From PALSA-1006 sp964532405 (GTDB lineage Bacteria > Pseudomonadota > Gammaproteobacteria > Burkholderiales > Gallionellaceae): a DNA stretch of 64,000 nt. Each line of letters starts with the position of its first letter. Within the stretch, counting starts at the first letter, position 1. The notes beneath the pieces are model-generated. The model was not told where the DNA came from. It saw nothing but the letters and a program-made list of their open reading frames with translations, and searched no databases. The stretch spans positions 8,311 to 72,310 of the forward strand of contig CAZHIC010000010.1 in assembly GCA_964532405.1 (NCBI GenBank), in the 5' to 3' direction. Position numbers and translations under genes: made by a program. Positions 8,865 through 17,951 of the stretch are shown here, one piece after another.

Positions 8865-9796
8865 TAGCGTGTCATAAAGCGGTTACCCGCCCTGATTTGA
8901 AAACCCTGCAAGAATTGCGCTACCGGCAATGCTTTTGCGTTCGGTCTCTGTAACACTTCCAGACTGAGCGCACCATGACCGCAAGCCACCACCAGCGCAT
9001 TTTTTTCCACCGCTAAAATCTCCCCCGGTTCGCCTGACATACCCTCACGAATGCTGGCCTGCCAAATCCTGATAATCGTGTCGTTTACACAAGCACTCGC
9101 GCCCGGAAAAGGATTGTAGCCTCGCACCATGCGTTCAAGCTCCGCCGCTTCGCGTGTCCAGTCCAGTTGCGCCTCCTCTTTTGTCAGCTTGGCGGCATAA
9201 GTCGCCAGCTGGTTGTCCTGCGGAATAGCATTCAATTTGCCCTGCTCCAGCAGATCCAATGCTTCGGAAATGGCATTCGCCCCCAACCCGGCCAACTTGT
9301 CGTGCAGCGTGTCGGCGGTGTCTTTCTCTTCTATCGGGCAGGATTTTTTTAACAGCATATCCCCGGTATCCAGGCCGACATCCATCTGCATGATGGTGAT
9401 GCCGGTTTCTGCATCGCCCGCCAGAATCGCCCGCTGGATCGGCGCTGCTCCGCGCCAACGCGGCAACAGCGAGGCATGGATATTCAAACAGCCCAGACGG
9501 GGTATTTGCAGCACAGCTTGGGGCAGGATCAACCCATACGCGGCAACAACCATCAGGTCTGCCTGATAGACGGATAACTGTTGTTGAATCTCGGCGTTCT
9601 TTAGCGATACCGGCTGCAAAACCGGCAACCCGTTTTGCTCGGCCAACTGTTTCACCGGACTCGGCTTAAGCTGCATGCCGCGCCCCGCTGGCCGATCCGG
9701 CTGCGTCAATACGGCAACGACTTCAACCTGCTTTTGCAGCAAAGCCTTTAATGCTTTTTCTGCAAAGTGCGGAGTTCCTGCAAAAATTATCTTCAA
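8864..9796 (-). CDS. fmt: Methionyl-tRNA formyltransferase
   Basis: Transfers a formyl group from 10-formyltetrahydrofolate to initiator Met-tRNA. The 310-residue protein begins MKIIFAGTPHFAEKALKAL and contains the folate-site segment HASLLPRWRGAAPIQRAI and the DTGDML motif, followed by the C-terminal OB-fold-like domain. The length is typical. It lies 10 bases after def and overlaps rsmB by one base. Its partner deformylase is the gene just upstream. Confidence 0.97.
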   Translation of the reverse strand: MKIIFAGTPHFAEKALKALLQKQVEVVAVLTQPDRPAGRGMQLKPSPVKQLAEQNGLPVLQPVSLKNAEIQQQLSVYQADLMVVAAYGLILPQAVLQIPRLGCLNIHASLLPRWRGAAPIQRAILAGDAETGITIMQMDVGLDTGDMLLKKSCPIEEKDTADTLHDKLAGLGANAISEALDLLEQGKLNAIPQDNQLATYAAKLTKEEAQLDWTREAAELERMVRGYNPFPGASACVNDTIIRIWQASIREGMSGEPGEILAVEKNALVVACGHGALSLEVLQRPNAKALPVAQFLQGFQIRAGNRFMTR

Positions 9797-9806
9797 AATA
9801 TTCCCA

Positions 9807-10310
9807 TCAGAAAGTCTCGCGCAGACGCTTCTTTAATTTGTTGCGGATACGGACTTGCTTCAAATGCGAGAGACGCTCGACAAAGACCTTGCCCTGCAAG
9901 TGATCCATTTCATGCTGGATACACACCGACAGAAGGCCTTCCGCATCCAAAACGAACTCCTCCCCCTTGGCATTTAATGCCCGTACAGTGATTTTCTCGG
10001 CACGCTCCACCTTGTCGTAAATTCCCGGAACAGACAAACATCCCTCTTCGCATTTGCTTTCGCCGCTGCTGGCGAGCAATTCCGGATTGATAAGCACCAG
10101 CAACTCGTCGTGCGTCTCCGACACATCGATAACAATAAGCTGCTGATGAACGTCCAGCTGTGTCGCGGCCAATCCGACTCCCGGTGCGGCATACATGGTT
10201 TCTGCCATATCCGAGATCAGTTTACGGGTCGCACCCGTAATGGACTCTATTTTTTTTGCGACCTTGTGCAAACGTTCGTCGGGATACTGAAGTATATGTA
10301 GGATTGCCAT
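9807..10310 (-). CDS. def: Peptide deformylase
   Basis: Metalloenzyme that removes the N-formyl group from nascent proteins. All three family motifs are present in the 167 residues: GVGLAATQ (about 45-52), EGCLSVP with the metal-binding cysteine (about 89-95), and HEMDHLQG with the two metal histidines and catalytic Glu (about 131-138). It is the first gene of the minus-strand def-fmt-rsmB-DUF4390-ntrYX run. A promoter should lie in the 89-base divergent gap to the LysM gene. Confidence 0.97.
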   Translation of the reverse strand: MAILHILQYPDERLHKVAKKIESITGATRKLISDMAETMYAAPGVGLAATQLDVHQQLIVIDVSETHDELLVLINPELLASSGESKCEEGCLSVPGIYDKVERAEKITVRALNAKGEEFVLDAEGLLSVCIQHEMDHLQGKVFVERLSHLKQVRIRNKLKKRLRETF

Positions 10311-10399
10311 AAAAGCTTGCTAATTTAAGTGACTAGATGCAGAATTTAAACGCGTGTGCAAACGTCGCACCGCATTCTATTTACTTTGTTGGGGTTTTC

Positions 10400-11461
10400 A
10401 TGCGCAAGATTATATCGCTGATTTGTCTTCTGTTGCCCATTCTCACTTATGCCGACACGCTGGAAATACGCGAAAATGCTCCCGACCGCCATGTTGTGGT
10501 CAAGGGCGACACATTGTGGGATATTTCAGCCAAGTTTTTCAAAGACCCGTGGAAATGGCAACAAATCTGGGGGCTGAACAAAGACACCATCAAAGATCCC
10601 CATTGGATTTATCCCGGCGATGTCGTAATGCTTGATCGCGCGACAGGAACCCTGCGCATCGGTGACGCGCCTCAACAAGCCGCCGTTTCGGAATCCACCG
10701 CTACCGTTCCGGTTGACGAAATCGTGAAACTTTCTCCCCGTGCACGCGAAGTACCTAGCGAGCGCAATTCGATACCGGTTATTCCCTTGAACGCAATCGG
10801 CCCTTTTCTCGGCAAGCCGTTGGTAGTCGAAGATGCCGACCTGTCTTCCGCACCGACAATCGTGGGAACCTATGAGCATCGCGAGTTATTGAGCACCAAT
10901 GATGTCGCTTATGTAAAAAACATGCCCTCCAATAAAGGTACGCAATGGCAGATTTATCGCCCCGGCAAAACATTCATCGACCCGGATACGGAAGAAGTGC
11001 TCGGGCACGAAGTGAACTATCTGGGAGATGCGGTTGTAGAAAAATTTGCCCCCGTCAGCGAACTTAGAATTACAAGAGCCACGTTCGAGATTGGGAAGGG
11101 TGATCATTTTGCGCTGCCCACAGAAGTATTCCCCAACAGCTTTGAACCGCATGCACCCAACACTAATATCGTGGCAACAGTCATCTCCATTTACGGTGGC
11201 ATGGACCAAGCCAGTCAAAATACCGTTATCACCCTCAACAAGGGAAAACGCGACGGCCTTGAAAACGGGCATGTGTTGGCCTTGTACCAAAAGGGCGAGG
11301 TATTAAAAGGCGGGCATGTTTTCAAACGCAGTAACGTCGCTCTTCCCGATGTGCGCTATGGATTGGTGTTCGTGTTTCGTACCTTCCACAAAGTTTCCTA
11401 CGCGCTGGTGTTGCAAACCCGTTTACCTGTACAACTGCTAGATACCGCTCAAACCCCTTAA
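10400..11461 (+). CDS. LysM-domain exported peptidoglycan-binding protein
   Basis: Exported protein of 353 residues from the chosen ATG. The start at 10400 gives a clean signal peptide (MRKIISLICLLLPILTYA) after a GGGG ribosome site; an upstream in-frame ATG at 10337 would place 21 polar residues before it. Residues about 30-80 form one LysM module (VVVKGDTLWDISAKFF, with IYPGDVV at the end), which binds cell-wall glycan. The remaining 270 residues have no motif I recognise. The position between def and dprA is commonly occupied by such a LysM protein in betaproteobacteria. It probably acts in the periplasm. Confidence 0.88.
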   Translation: MRKIISLICLLLPILTYADTLEIRENAPDRHVVVKGDTLWDISAKFFKDPWKWQQIWGLNKDTIKDPHWIYPGDVVMLDRATGTLRIGDAPQQAAVSESTATVPVDEIVKLSPRAREVPSERNSIPVIPLNAIGPFLGKPLVVEDADLSSAPTIVGTYEHRELLSTNDVAYVKNMPSNKGTQWQIYRPGKTFIDPDTEEVLGHEVNYLGDAVVEKFAPVSELRITRATFEIGKGDHFALPTEVFPNSFEPHAPNTNIVATVISIYGGMDQASQNTVITLNKGKRDGLENGHVLALYQKGEVLKGGHVFKRSNVALPDVRYGLVFVFRTFHKVSYALVLQTRLPVQLLDTAQTP

Positions 11462-11465
11462 CCCT

Positions 11466-12539
11466 ATGGCTCTCGACGCAACGCTGGCGTCTTGGCTTAC
11501 CCTGGGCCAGATTCCGGGCTTGGGCAACGAAGGTTTGCGGCGATTGCTGCAAACCTTCGGCTCGCCGGAAGCGGTGCTTCTCGCATCACCCTCAGCACTT
11601 GCTCGCATCGTTAAGCCTGCCGTCGCTCATGCCATCGCGCAGGACATTGACGATGAAGCGCACCTGATCACCGAAACCTGGCTGAGCGACCCGCTCAACC
11701 ATATTTTAAGCATCGCCGATGCCGCTTACCCGCAGGCCTTGCTCAATATTCCCGACCCGCCATTTTTGCTGTTTGTAAAAGGGCGCACCGACCTGCTCAA
11801 CGTTCCCGCGCTCGCTATCGTCGGCAGCCGCAACCCCACCCCACAGGGATTGCGCAATGCCGAAGCCTTCGCCCAGACAGCCAGTGAAGCCGCGCTGTGC
11901 ATCGTCAGCGGTATGGCGCACGGTATCGATGCGGCCGCGCATCTCGGCGGTCTGCGCGGAAAAAGCGCCAGCATTGCTATCGTGGGTACCGGTCTGGATA
12001 AAGTCTATCCCTCCGCGAATCGGGAATTGGCGCATCAGTTGGCGCTGCACGGAGCCATCGTTTCCGAATTCCCGCTTGGCACGCCGCCGCTGCCCGCCAA
12101 TTTTCCCAGACGCAATCGCATCATCAGCGGCCTGAGTCTGGGCTGTCTCGTGGTTGAGGCCTCTTTGCAAAGCGGCTCGCTGATTACCGCACGCATGGCC
12201 CTCGAACAAGGGCGCGATGTGTTTGCCATTCCCGGCTCGATCCATTCGCCCCAGTCCAAAGGCTGTCATGCCTTAATCAAACAGGGGGCAAAATTAGTGG
12301 AATGCGCGCAGGATATTCTTGAGGAATTGAATTACGAATCTATAGCAGCAACATCCGCTCTGCCAGACTCACCGGAACATGACTTATTTGCCCATTTAAG
12401 TTTTGATCCGACCGATTTGGACAGCTTATCGCAACGTAGCGGCTTGACGATAGCCTCGCTATCCGCCATTCTGTTACAGCTTGAATTAGATGGGTGCATT
12501 GCAACCCTACCCGGCGGCCTTTATCAACGCATTGTTTAA
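11466..12539 (+). CDS. dprA: DNA-processing protein DprA/Smf
   Basis: Cytoplasmic protein that binds incoming single-stranded DNA and loads RecA during natural transformation. The 357 residues have an N-terminal helix-hairpin region (about 8-60), a Rossmann-like core with IVGSRNPTPQG, SGMAHGIDAAAH, GTGLDKVYP and FPRRNRIISGLS, and a C-terminal winged-helix-like segment (about 295-355). It lies 4 bases after the LysM gene and 19 bases before smg. No competence operon is visible here, so active transformation is not shown. Confidence 0.95.
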   Translation: MALDATLASWLTLGQIPGLGNEGLRRLLQTFGSPEAVLLASPSALARIVKPAVAHAIAQDIDDEAHLITETWLSDPLNHILSIADAAYPQALLNIPDPPFLLFVKGRTDLLNVPALAIVGSRNPTPQGLRNAEAFAQTASEAALCIVSGMAHGIDAAAHLGGLRGKSASIAIVGTGLDKVYPSANRELAHQLALHGAIVSEFPLGTPPLPANFPRRNRIISGLSLGCLVVEASLQSGSLITARMALEQGRDVFAIPGSIHSPQSKGCHALIKQGAKLVECAQDILEELNYESIAATSALPDSPEHDLFAHLSFDPTDLDSLSQRSGLTIASLSAILLQLELDGCIATLPGGLYQRIV

Positions 12540-12558
12540 ATTAGATAATTGAGGCCAC

Positions 12559-13014
12559 ATGTTCGATATTCTTATTTTTTTGTTTGAAAGCTATTTTAAC
12601 GCGGGCAGTTATCCCGACGCGGATAAGCTCACCGTCAAATTAAACGCGGCAGGTTTTGAAGAAGAAGACATCACGCAAGCGGTTGCTTGGCTCTCCGGTC
12701 TGCGCCAGCTGTCTTTAAGCGATTATCCTGCTGCCATCAACCAAAGCGGCTCGCGTTGTTTTGCCGATCTTGAACGCCAGAGGATCAGCCTCGATGGCTT
12801 GCGCTTCATCTCTTTTTTGGAACAAAACAAAATGATCTCGCCTATAGAACGCGAAATGATTATTGACCGCGCTGTCGCGCTGGGACGCGAAAATCTGTCA
12901 TTGGACAAAGTTAAACTGATCGCGCTGATGGTGCTTTGGAATCAGCATGAAGACTTGGATCCTCTGATCATCGAGGATCTGCTTACTCCGGCCAACTCGG
13001 CACAACTACACTAA
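12559..13014 (+). CDS. smg: Smg family protein (DUF494)
   Basis: Protein of 151 residues of the Smg/DUF494 family, recognised by its N-terminus (MFDILIFLFESYF), its acidic helical composition and its invariant neighbours dprA and topA. Its biochemical function is not established. No signal peptide or catalytic motif is visible. The spacing to topA is 20 bases, so dprA-smg-topA is probably one transcription unit. Confidence 0.92.
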   Translation: MFDILIFLFESYFNAGSYPDADKLTVKLNAAGFEEEDITQAVAWLSGLRQLSLSDYPAAINQSGSRCFADLERQRISLDGLRFISFLEQNKMISPIEREMIIDRAVALGRENLSLDKVKLIALMVLWNQHEDLDPLIIEDLLTPANSAQLH

Positions 13015-13034
13015 ATTCAGGCATCCAGTCCAGT

Positions 13035-15722
13035 ATGGCAAAAACTCTACTCATCGTCGAATCTCCGGCTAAAGCCAAGACGCTCATGAAATATCTCGGC
13101 AAGGATTTTGAGGTGCTGGCCTCCTACGGTCATGTGCGCGATCTGGTGCCGAAGAACGGTGCGGTCGATACCGAGAATGGTTATGCGATGAACTACGAGA
13201 CCATCGCGCGCAACAGCAAACATGTGGATGCCATCGCCAAGGCCGCCGCCGAAGCCGACAACATCCTGCTCGCGCCCGACCCGGATAGGGAAGGGGAGGC
13301 CATCGCCTGGCATATTTCCGAGTTGCTGAAAGGTAAGCGCGCACTCAAAGGCAAGAAGATGCAGCGCGTGGTTTTTTACGAGATCACCGAGTCGGCCGTG
13401 AAAGAAGCGGTCGCTCACCCTCGCGAGATCGCCATGCCGCTGGTGAATGCGCAACAGGCGCGCCGCGCCTTGGATTATCTGGTGGGCTTCAATTTGTCGC
13501 CGCTATTGTGGCGCAAGATTCGTCCCGGCTTGTCTGCGGGTCGCGTGCAAAGCCCCGCGTTGCGCCTGATCGTCGAGCGTGAGCTGGAGATTGAAAAGTT
13601 CAAGAGCCAGGAATATTGGTCGGTGCATCTGGATACCCAGAAGAACACTACCCCGTTCACCGCCAAGCTGTTTCAATATCAGGGCAAGAAGCTGGAACAA
13701 CTCAGCATCGGCAGTCAGCAGGAATACGACGCCATCCACGCCAAGCTCAACGATGCCAAGCTGCCCCCAAAAGTGGTGCGTGTCGAAAAGAAAGGCAAGC
13801 AGCGTAACGCCGCCGCGCCGTTCACCACCTCCACCTTGCAACAGGAGGCCGTGCGCAAGCTGGGCATGACTTCCGATCGCACCATGCGCACCGCGCAATC
13901 GCTGTATGAGGGCGTGGACATCGGCGGCGAGACTGTCGGTTTGATCTCCTACATGCGTACCGACTCGGTGTCGCTGGCGAACGAAGCTGTGGCGGAAATT
14001 CGCGGTTATATAAGCGACAACTTTTCTGCCGAATACCTGCCGGCCAAGCAACCTACCTTCAAGAGCAAGACCAAGAATGCGCAGGAATCGCACGAAGCGA
14101 TCCGCCCGACCTCGATTTTGCGCACTCCGGACGTCATGCGCGAGCATCTCAACATCGACCAATTGCGTCTGTACGAGATGATATGGAAGCGCACACTAGC
14201 GTGCCAAATGGCGCCAGCGCGCTTTGACACCGTGAGTGTGGACATACGTCTGTCCAGTGACGACACCCTGTTCCGCGCCTCCGGCCAAACCTTGGTATTC
14301 CCCGGCTTCATCGGTGTGTACATGGAAGACGTGGACGATGCCGAAGAAGAAGACAGCACCAAACTGCCGCCGCTGGCGGAAGGCGATGTGCTAACGATTG
14401 ACAAACTTTACGGCGAGCAGCACTTCACCCAGCCTCCGCCGCGCTTCTCGGAAGCCAGCTTGGTGAAGTCGCTGGAAGAGTACGGCATCGGCCGTCCTTC
14501 CACTTACGCCACCATTATTTCCACGCTGCAAGCACGCGAATACGCCACGCTCGACAAGAAACGCTTCATGCCTACCGACGTGGGCCGCGTGGTGATCAAG
14601 TTCCTCACCGAGCACTTCACGCGCTACGTGGACTACGATTTCACCGCCAATCTGGAAGACGAGCTGGATGAAGTGTCCGAAGGCAAGCGCGACTGGATCG
14701 GCGTGATGGATGCGTTCTGGAAAGGATTTTCCGGCCTCATCAAAGAAAAAACCAACATCGAACGTCCGGTGGAGTTGATCGACGAAGCCTGCCCGGATTG
14801 CGGCAAACCGCTCGCCAAGAAACTCAGCCGTTACGGCAGCTTCATTAGCTGCACCAATTATCCCGAGTGTAAGTACAAACGCAGCCTCAGCGGCGAATCG
14901 CAGGACGATGCCGCCGCGCGGGTGGAGATGGGCGTACATCCCGACACGCAACAAGCCGTATTGCTGCTGAAAGGCCCCTACGGTCATTATGTGCAGCTGG
15001 GCGAAGTGGAGGAGGGCGCCAAGACCAAACCCAAGCGCGTGTCGTGGCCCAAGGAAATGCCGGTCGATCAGGCCGATTTGGCCAGCGCGCTGAAGCTGCT
15101 GTCGCTACCGCGCGACCTCGGCCTGCACCCGGAAACCAACAAAAAAGTCATCGTCAACATCGGCCGCTTCGGCCCGTATGTCGGCCATGACGGCAAATTC
15201 AAATCCATCCCGCGCACCGACAGCATTTTCGACATCACGCTGGAACGCGCCGTGGAACTGCTGGCGCAAGCGCGCGACGGCAACACCGTTTTGCGCACGC
15301 TGGGCGATCACCCGGAAGACAAAGCCAGCGTCGAGATATGCAGCGGTCGCTACGGCCCTTATGCCCGCCACGGCAAGGTCAACGCCACACTGCCCAAGGG
15401 AGTGTCGCCGGACGACATCACGCTTGCAGAAGCACTGGAGTTGATCGCCGCAAAAGCAGCGAAGGGCCCAACCGGAAAGCCTTCGCGCAAACCTGCCGCA
15501 AAAACCAAGGCCGCAACTAAAACAACCAAGACAAAAGCGAAACCCAAAGCTAAGGCCGAACCCAAAGCCAAGGCTGAACCAAAGGTTGCTAAAGAAGCGG
15601 TGAAAAAGCCTGCTGCGAAGAAAGTAGCCAAGCCTGCCGTGAAAAAAGCTGCTGTCGCCAAGGTTGCCAAGCCTGCCGCGAAGAAACCAGCGGCAAAGAA
15701 GGTTGTAAAGAGTAAGGCTTAG
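13035..15722 (+). CDS. topA: DNA topoisomerase I with Lys/Ala-rich tail
   Basis: Type IA topoisomerase that relaxes negative supercoils. The 895 residues start with the Toprim domain (LLIVESPAKAKT, about 5-16; DPDREGEAIAWH, about 81-92). The catalytic tyrosine is in SYMRTDSV (about 304-311). A four-cysteine zinc module follows (CPDCGKP and CTNYPEC, about 588-615), then repeated C-terminal modules with RYGPY-like motifs. The last roughly 80 residues are almost entirely Lys, Ala, Pro and Thr in AAKK/KPAAK repeats, like histone H1 tails, and probably add nonspecific DNA affinity. Such tails are known in some proteobacterial TopA proteins. Confidence 0.97.
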   Translation: MAKTLLIVESPAKAKTLMKYLGKDFEVLASYGHVRDLVPKNGAVDTENGYAMNYETIARNSKHVDAIAKAAAEADNILLAPDPDREGEAIAWHISELLKGKRALKGKKMQRVVFYEITESAVKEAVAHPREIAMPLVNAQQARRALDYLVGFNLSPLLWRKIRPGLSAGRVQSPALRLIVERELEIEKFKSQEYWSVHLDTQKNTTPFTAKLFQYQGKKLEQLSIGSQQEYDAIHAKLNDAKLPPKVVRVEKKGKQRNAAAPFTTSTLQQEAVRKLGMTSDRTMRTAQSLYEGVDIGGETVGLISYMRTDSVSLANEAVAEIRGYISDNFSAEYLPAKQPTFKSKTKNAQESHEAIRPTSILRTPDVMREHLNIDQLRLYEMIWKRTLACQMAPARFDTVSVDIRLSSDDTLFRASGQTLVFPGFIGVYMEDVDDAEEEDSTKLPPLAEGDVLTIDKLYGEQHFTQPPPRFSEASLVKSLEEYGIGRPSTYATIISTLQAREYATLDKKRFMPTDVGRVVIKFLTEHFTRYVDYDFTANLEDELDEVSEGKRDWIGVMDAFWKGFSGLIKEKTNIERPVELIDEACPDCGKPLAKKLSRYGSFISCTNYPECKYKRSLSGESQDDAAARVEMGVHPDTQQAVLLLKGPYGHYVQLGEVEEGAKTKPKRVSWPKEMPVDQADLASALKLLSLPRDLGLHPETNKKVIVNIGRFGPYVGHDGKFKSIPRTDSIFDITLERAVELLAQARDGNTVLRTLGDHPEDKASVEICSGRYGPYARHGKVNATLPKGVSPDDITLAEALELIAAKAAKGPTGKPSRKPAAKTKAATKTTKTKAKPKAKAEPKAKAEPKVAKEAVKKPAAKKVAKPAVKKAAVAKVAKPAAKKPAAKKVVKSKA

Positions 15723-15785
15723 TTTTCACCCTCTCTCCAACCCAACCCCTTGCCACACGCCTTTTGTGCGACTGTGGCGCGTTTT

Positions 15786-15810
15786 ATAAGGCCTGCTCTG
15801 CAGGCCTTAT
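15786..15810. terminator. Hairpin between topA and the accessory gene
   Basis: A perfect 11-base-pair stem (ATAAGGCCTGC / GCAGGCCTTAT) with a three-base loop lies 64 bases after the topA stop and between two convergent genes. The T-run is weak on the plus strand (GTTTATT). On the minus strand the stem is followed by only an AAAAC tract, so it is best regarded as a terminator or processing hairpin for topA. Confidence 0.55.
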
Positions 15811-15882
15811 GTTTATTGGGTTACAGGATAATATTGCTGCTTATTTAAGTATAAATCGAGTCTTACTTGAAGTCTCATTAAA

Positions 15883-16713
15883 TTATTTTTCAGTTGCCTC
15901 AATGTATTTTGTCAATATATCGCCAAATTGCTCAAGCTCTTCTGGACTAGTTTGTTCTATATATCGGTATAAAAACTCTGCCGCTTTTTGCTTATTATTT
16001 TCGGAAATTGTGTTTAATATTTTATAACTCTTTAACCACGATTTTAAAGTAGCTTTTACTCTTGGACTTTTCCCTTCTCTATCCAAAAATTTATCAAACG
16101 ATTCTAAAAAAAGTATTCTATTGCTTTTTTGTCGAGGTTTTTGAACCGCTTTAATTGCAGGACTTAAAACAACTGTAAGGCTTTCTTGCTCAGGTTTAAC
16201 GGTTTCCTCAACACTAATTATTTTAGGGGAAATAATAATTTCATTTTTTAGAATTTCGTTCCAATGTCCATGCGGCTTTCTACTGTTTATCTCTTCTTTT
16301 GTTGACTGTATTCTTTGTTTAAGTTTCTCAACAGAAGTTGTCGTCCATTTTTCATTACTCCGCACCGATTTATTTAATAAGGCTTCTTGAATATTCAAAA
16401 TACGACCGAGCGCAGCGATTGTTTTTGTATTATTTCCTGCATTTCTTATTTGCCCAATTTCGCTTGTTTTTTGCCAGCCGAATCTATCTATCCAATCCCT
16501 TTCAAGTCCATTTAGTGATTTCTCGCTAAGATTTTCGAGGTGCCTGTGATATAAATTCCAACGATTTGTAAAATATAGCCCAATCCAAAAAGTACAAACA
16601 GATAACACTGCAATGTGAGGTGGAATAGTTCCATTTGGTAATTTTGACAACTTAAAAATGACGAAAATAAAAATACAATAAGCAAGCAAATACCGTCCAA
16701 AAATACTATACAT
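15883..16713 (-). CDS. Hypothetical membrane protein, AT-rich gene
   Basis: I do not recognise this 276-residue protein. It begins with two hydrophobic segments (about 8-24 and 33-50) that should anchor it in the inner membrane. A charged, mostly helical cytoplasmic region rich in Lys, Glu and Ser follows, with a compact helical C-terminal part (about 195-275). Base composition is visibly more AT-rich than the flanking topA and gyrB, and lysine codons are mostly AAA, which suggests recent acquisition. It lies 55 bases downstream of the HEPN-type gene on the same strand, so the two may be co-expressed. No strong ribosome site precedes the ATG. Confidence 0.6.
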   Translation of the reverse strand: MYSIFGRYLLAYCIFIFVIFKLSKLPNGTIPPHIAVLSVCTFWIGLYFTNRWNLYHRHLENLSEKSLNGLERDWIDRFGWQKTSEIGQIRNAGNNTKTIAALGRILNIQEALLNKSVRSNEKWTTTSVEKLKQRIQSTKEEINSRKPHGHWNEILKNEIIISPKIISVEETVKPEQESLTVVLSPAIKAVQKPRQKSNRILFLESFDKFLDREGKSPRVKATLKSWLKSYKILNTISENNKQKAAEFLYRYIEQTSPEELEQFGDILTKYIEATEK

Positions 16714-16768
16714 TTTTTAGGTTTTCCCCGTCATTTCGTTGGGTTGGGTCTACGGCTGCAAACATGAA

Positions 16769-17845
16769 CTATGTGACCCCCAGTGTGCGTTTGAGTTGGC
16801 CTCGATGTTCAACGTATTCCTCCCATGACTGACATGCATTTGAAAGCATGTCAGTCAGGATGGTAAAGGCATACCCCTGCAACTCACGAAACAGTGAGGT
16901 GCGTTCCTTAAAGCTAGGGAGTAATTCTGGAAGCAACTTTCCGTTATGAACGATAAGAGTTCTAAGTCCGAGTTGCTTGCCCGACTTATCTTCGATCGAG
17001 GTAAAGACGCGGAATCGCTCACATAAGCTCAGATAGCTTGCCTTATCACGAGCGCAATGGCAGGCAATGTCGCCTTTAATTTTTTTCCAGTTTTGATATT
17101 CGTCAGGACTTGCTAGAAACTCAAAGAGCGTCATTATTCGGATGAATTTGATGGTTTCGTTCGACGAGTTCAGCGCCTCTGAATACAGCGAAAGTCCGTG
17201 GAGCACTACACCCGCGACATCCCCGTCGTTAGGGCTTGGAAGCGCCAATAGTGGGTTAGTGTCGAGCTCTAGCCCAAGCCCACGGACAATTACCGAACTT
17301 TCGACAGCCGCGCCGGCGATTAAGTAGCTTTCGTGATCTTCTGGTGAATACAGCAATGCTCCAAGGTACTCTCCCGAGCCTTCCCATGAACCGATTTGAC
17401 CGGGCAGGGTATTTGGTAGATCGAGCCGACAGTAGAACAAGCGAATAATATCAAGCGCCCGCTCTGCTTTTGATGACAAGAGCTTTAGCAATGATATGTC
17501 ATCCTCGTGATTCGCCTCAAGAAACTCGTCCCAATCAATCTCAACTTCAACGTTGAAGGCGACTAACGGAGAGTTGATCAGAACTTCAAGATCAAATCCT
17601 GTTAGGGACGTTGATACTTCACGTAGATCCTGTCCTTCAAGTGCGATTACATCCGTTCTTTCACCGACACCCTCAAGAGTCCTGTTAGGGATTGGCCGCA
17701 GTAACTTCAGATCAATTGATCTAGGCGGAAAGAAATAGAAACCATCAATTTCGAAAGGCTCATAGAATAACAGCCGAGTTAAAGGCATCACGACAAGCCT
17801 TTTCTTACTCGGATTCGTCATCAAATCGAAAAAGAGTTCACGCAT
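16769..17845 (-). CDS. HEPN-type protein, ApeA-like (putative)
   Basis: Protein of 358 residues from the chosen ATG. The N-terminal two thirds is a mixed beta/alpha region without a motif I can name. The C-terminal helical region holds FEFLAS and then RTLIVHNGK, in which Arg295 and His300 fit the RX4H pattern of HEPN ribonuclease domains, in the context typical of ApeA-like HEPN proteins. Such proteins often act in phage or plasmid defence by cutting RNA; that role is inferred here. The frame stays open 27 codons upstream to 17926, but that part crosses the gyrB terminator, so the ATG at 17845 is preferred; a third Met at 17821 is possible. Confidence 0.6.
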   Translation of the reverse strand: MRELFFDLMTNPSKKRLVVMPLTRLLFYEPFEIDGFYFFPPRSIDLKLLRPIPNRTLEGVGERTDVIALEGQDLREVSTSLTGFDLEVLINSPLVAFNVEVEIDWDEFLEANHEDDISLLKLLSSKAERALDIIRLFYCRLDLPNTLPGQIGSWEGSGEYLGALLYSPEDHESYLIAGAAVESSVIVRGLGLELDTNPLLALPSPNDGDVAGVVLHGLSLYSEALNSSNETIKFIRIMTLFEFLASPDEYQNWKKIKGDIACHCARDKASYLSLCERFRVFTSIEDKSGKQLGLRTLIVHNGKLLPELLPSFKERTSLFRELQGYAFTILTDMLSNACQSWEEYVEHRGQLKRTLGVT

Positions 17846-17882
17846 TGGCTCGCTAGTAGGCCCAACGTAAAGTAGACTCCCT

Positions 17883-17913
17883 AAAAAATGCCTCGAAAAG
17901 CAATTTCGAGGCA
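17883..17913 (-). terminator. Rho-independent terminator of gyrB
   Basis: On the minus strand, 39 bases after the gyrB stop codon, a perfect 10-base-pair stem (TGCCTCGAAA / TTTCGAGGCA) with a five-base loop is followed by TTTTTT. This is a textbook intrinsic terminator. It separates gyrB from the accessory genes downstream. Confidence 0.88.
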
Positions 17914-17951
17914 CACCAACAGGCATCTATTCCACAATGCCTAATGCCTTT

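Noticed and set aside
15723..15882. Possible attC closing a cassette at the topA side of the accessory insert
   Set aside because: ACCCAAC and a hairpin are present, but the hairpin is off-centre and the L boxes do not pair, so the attC structure is not met.
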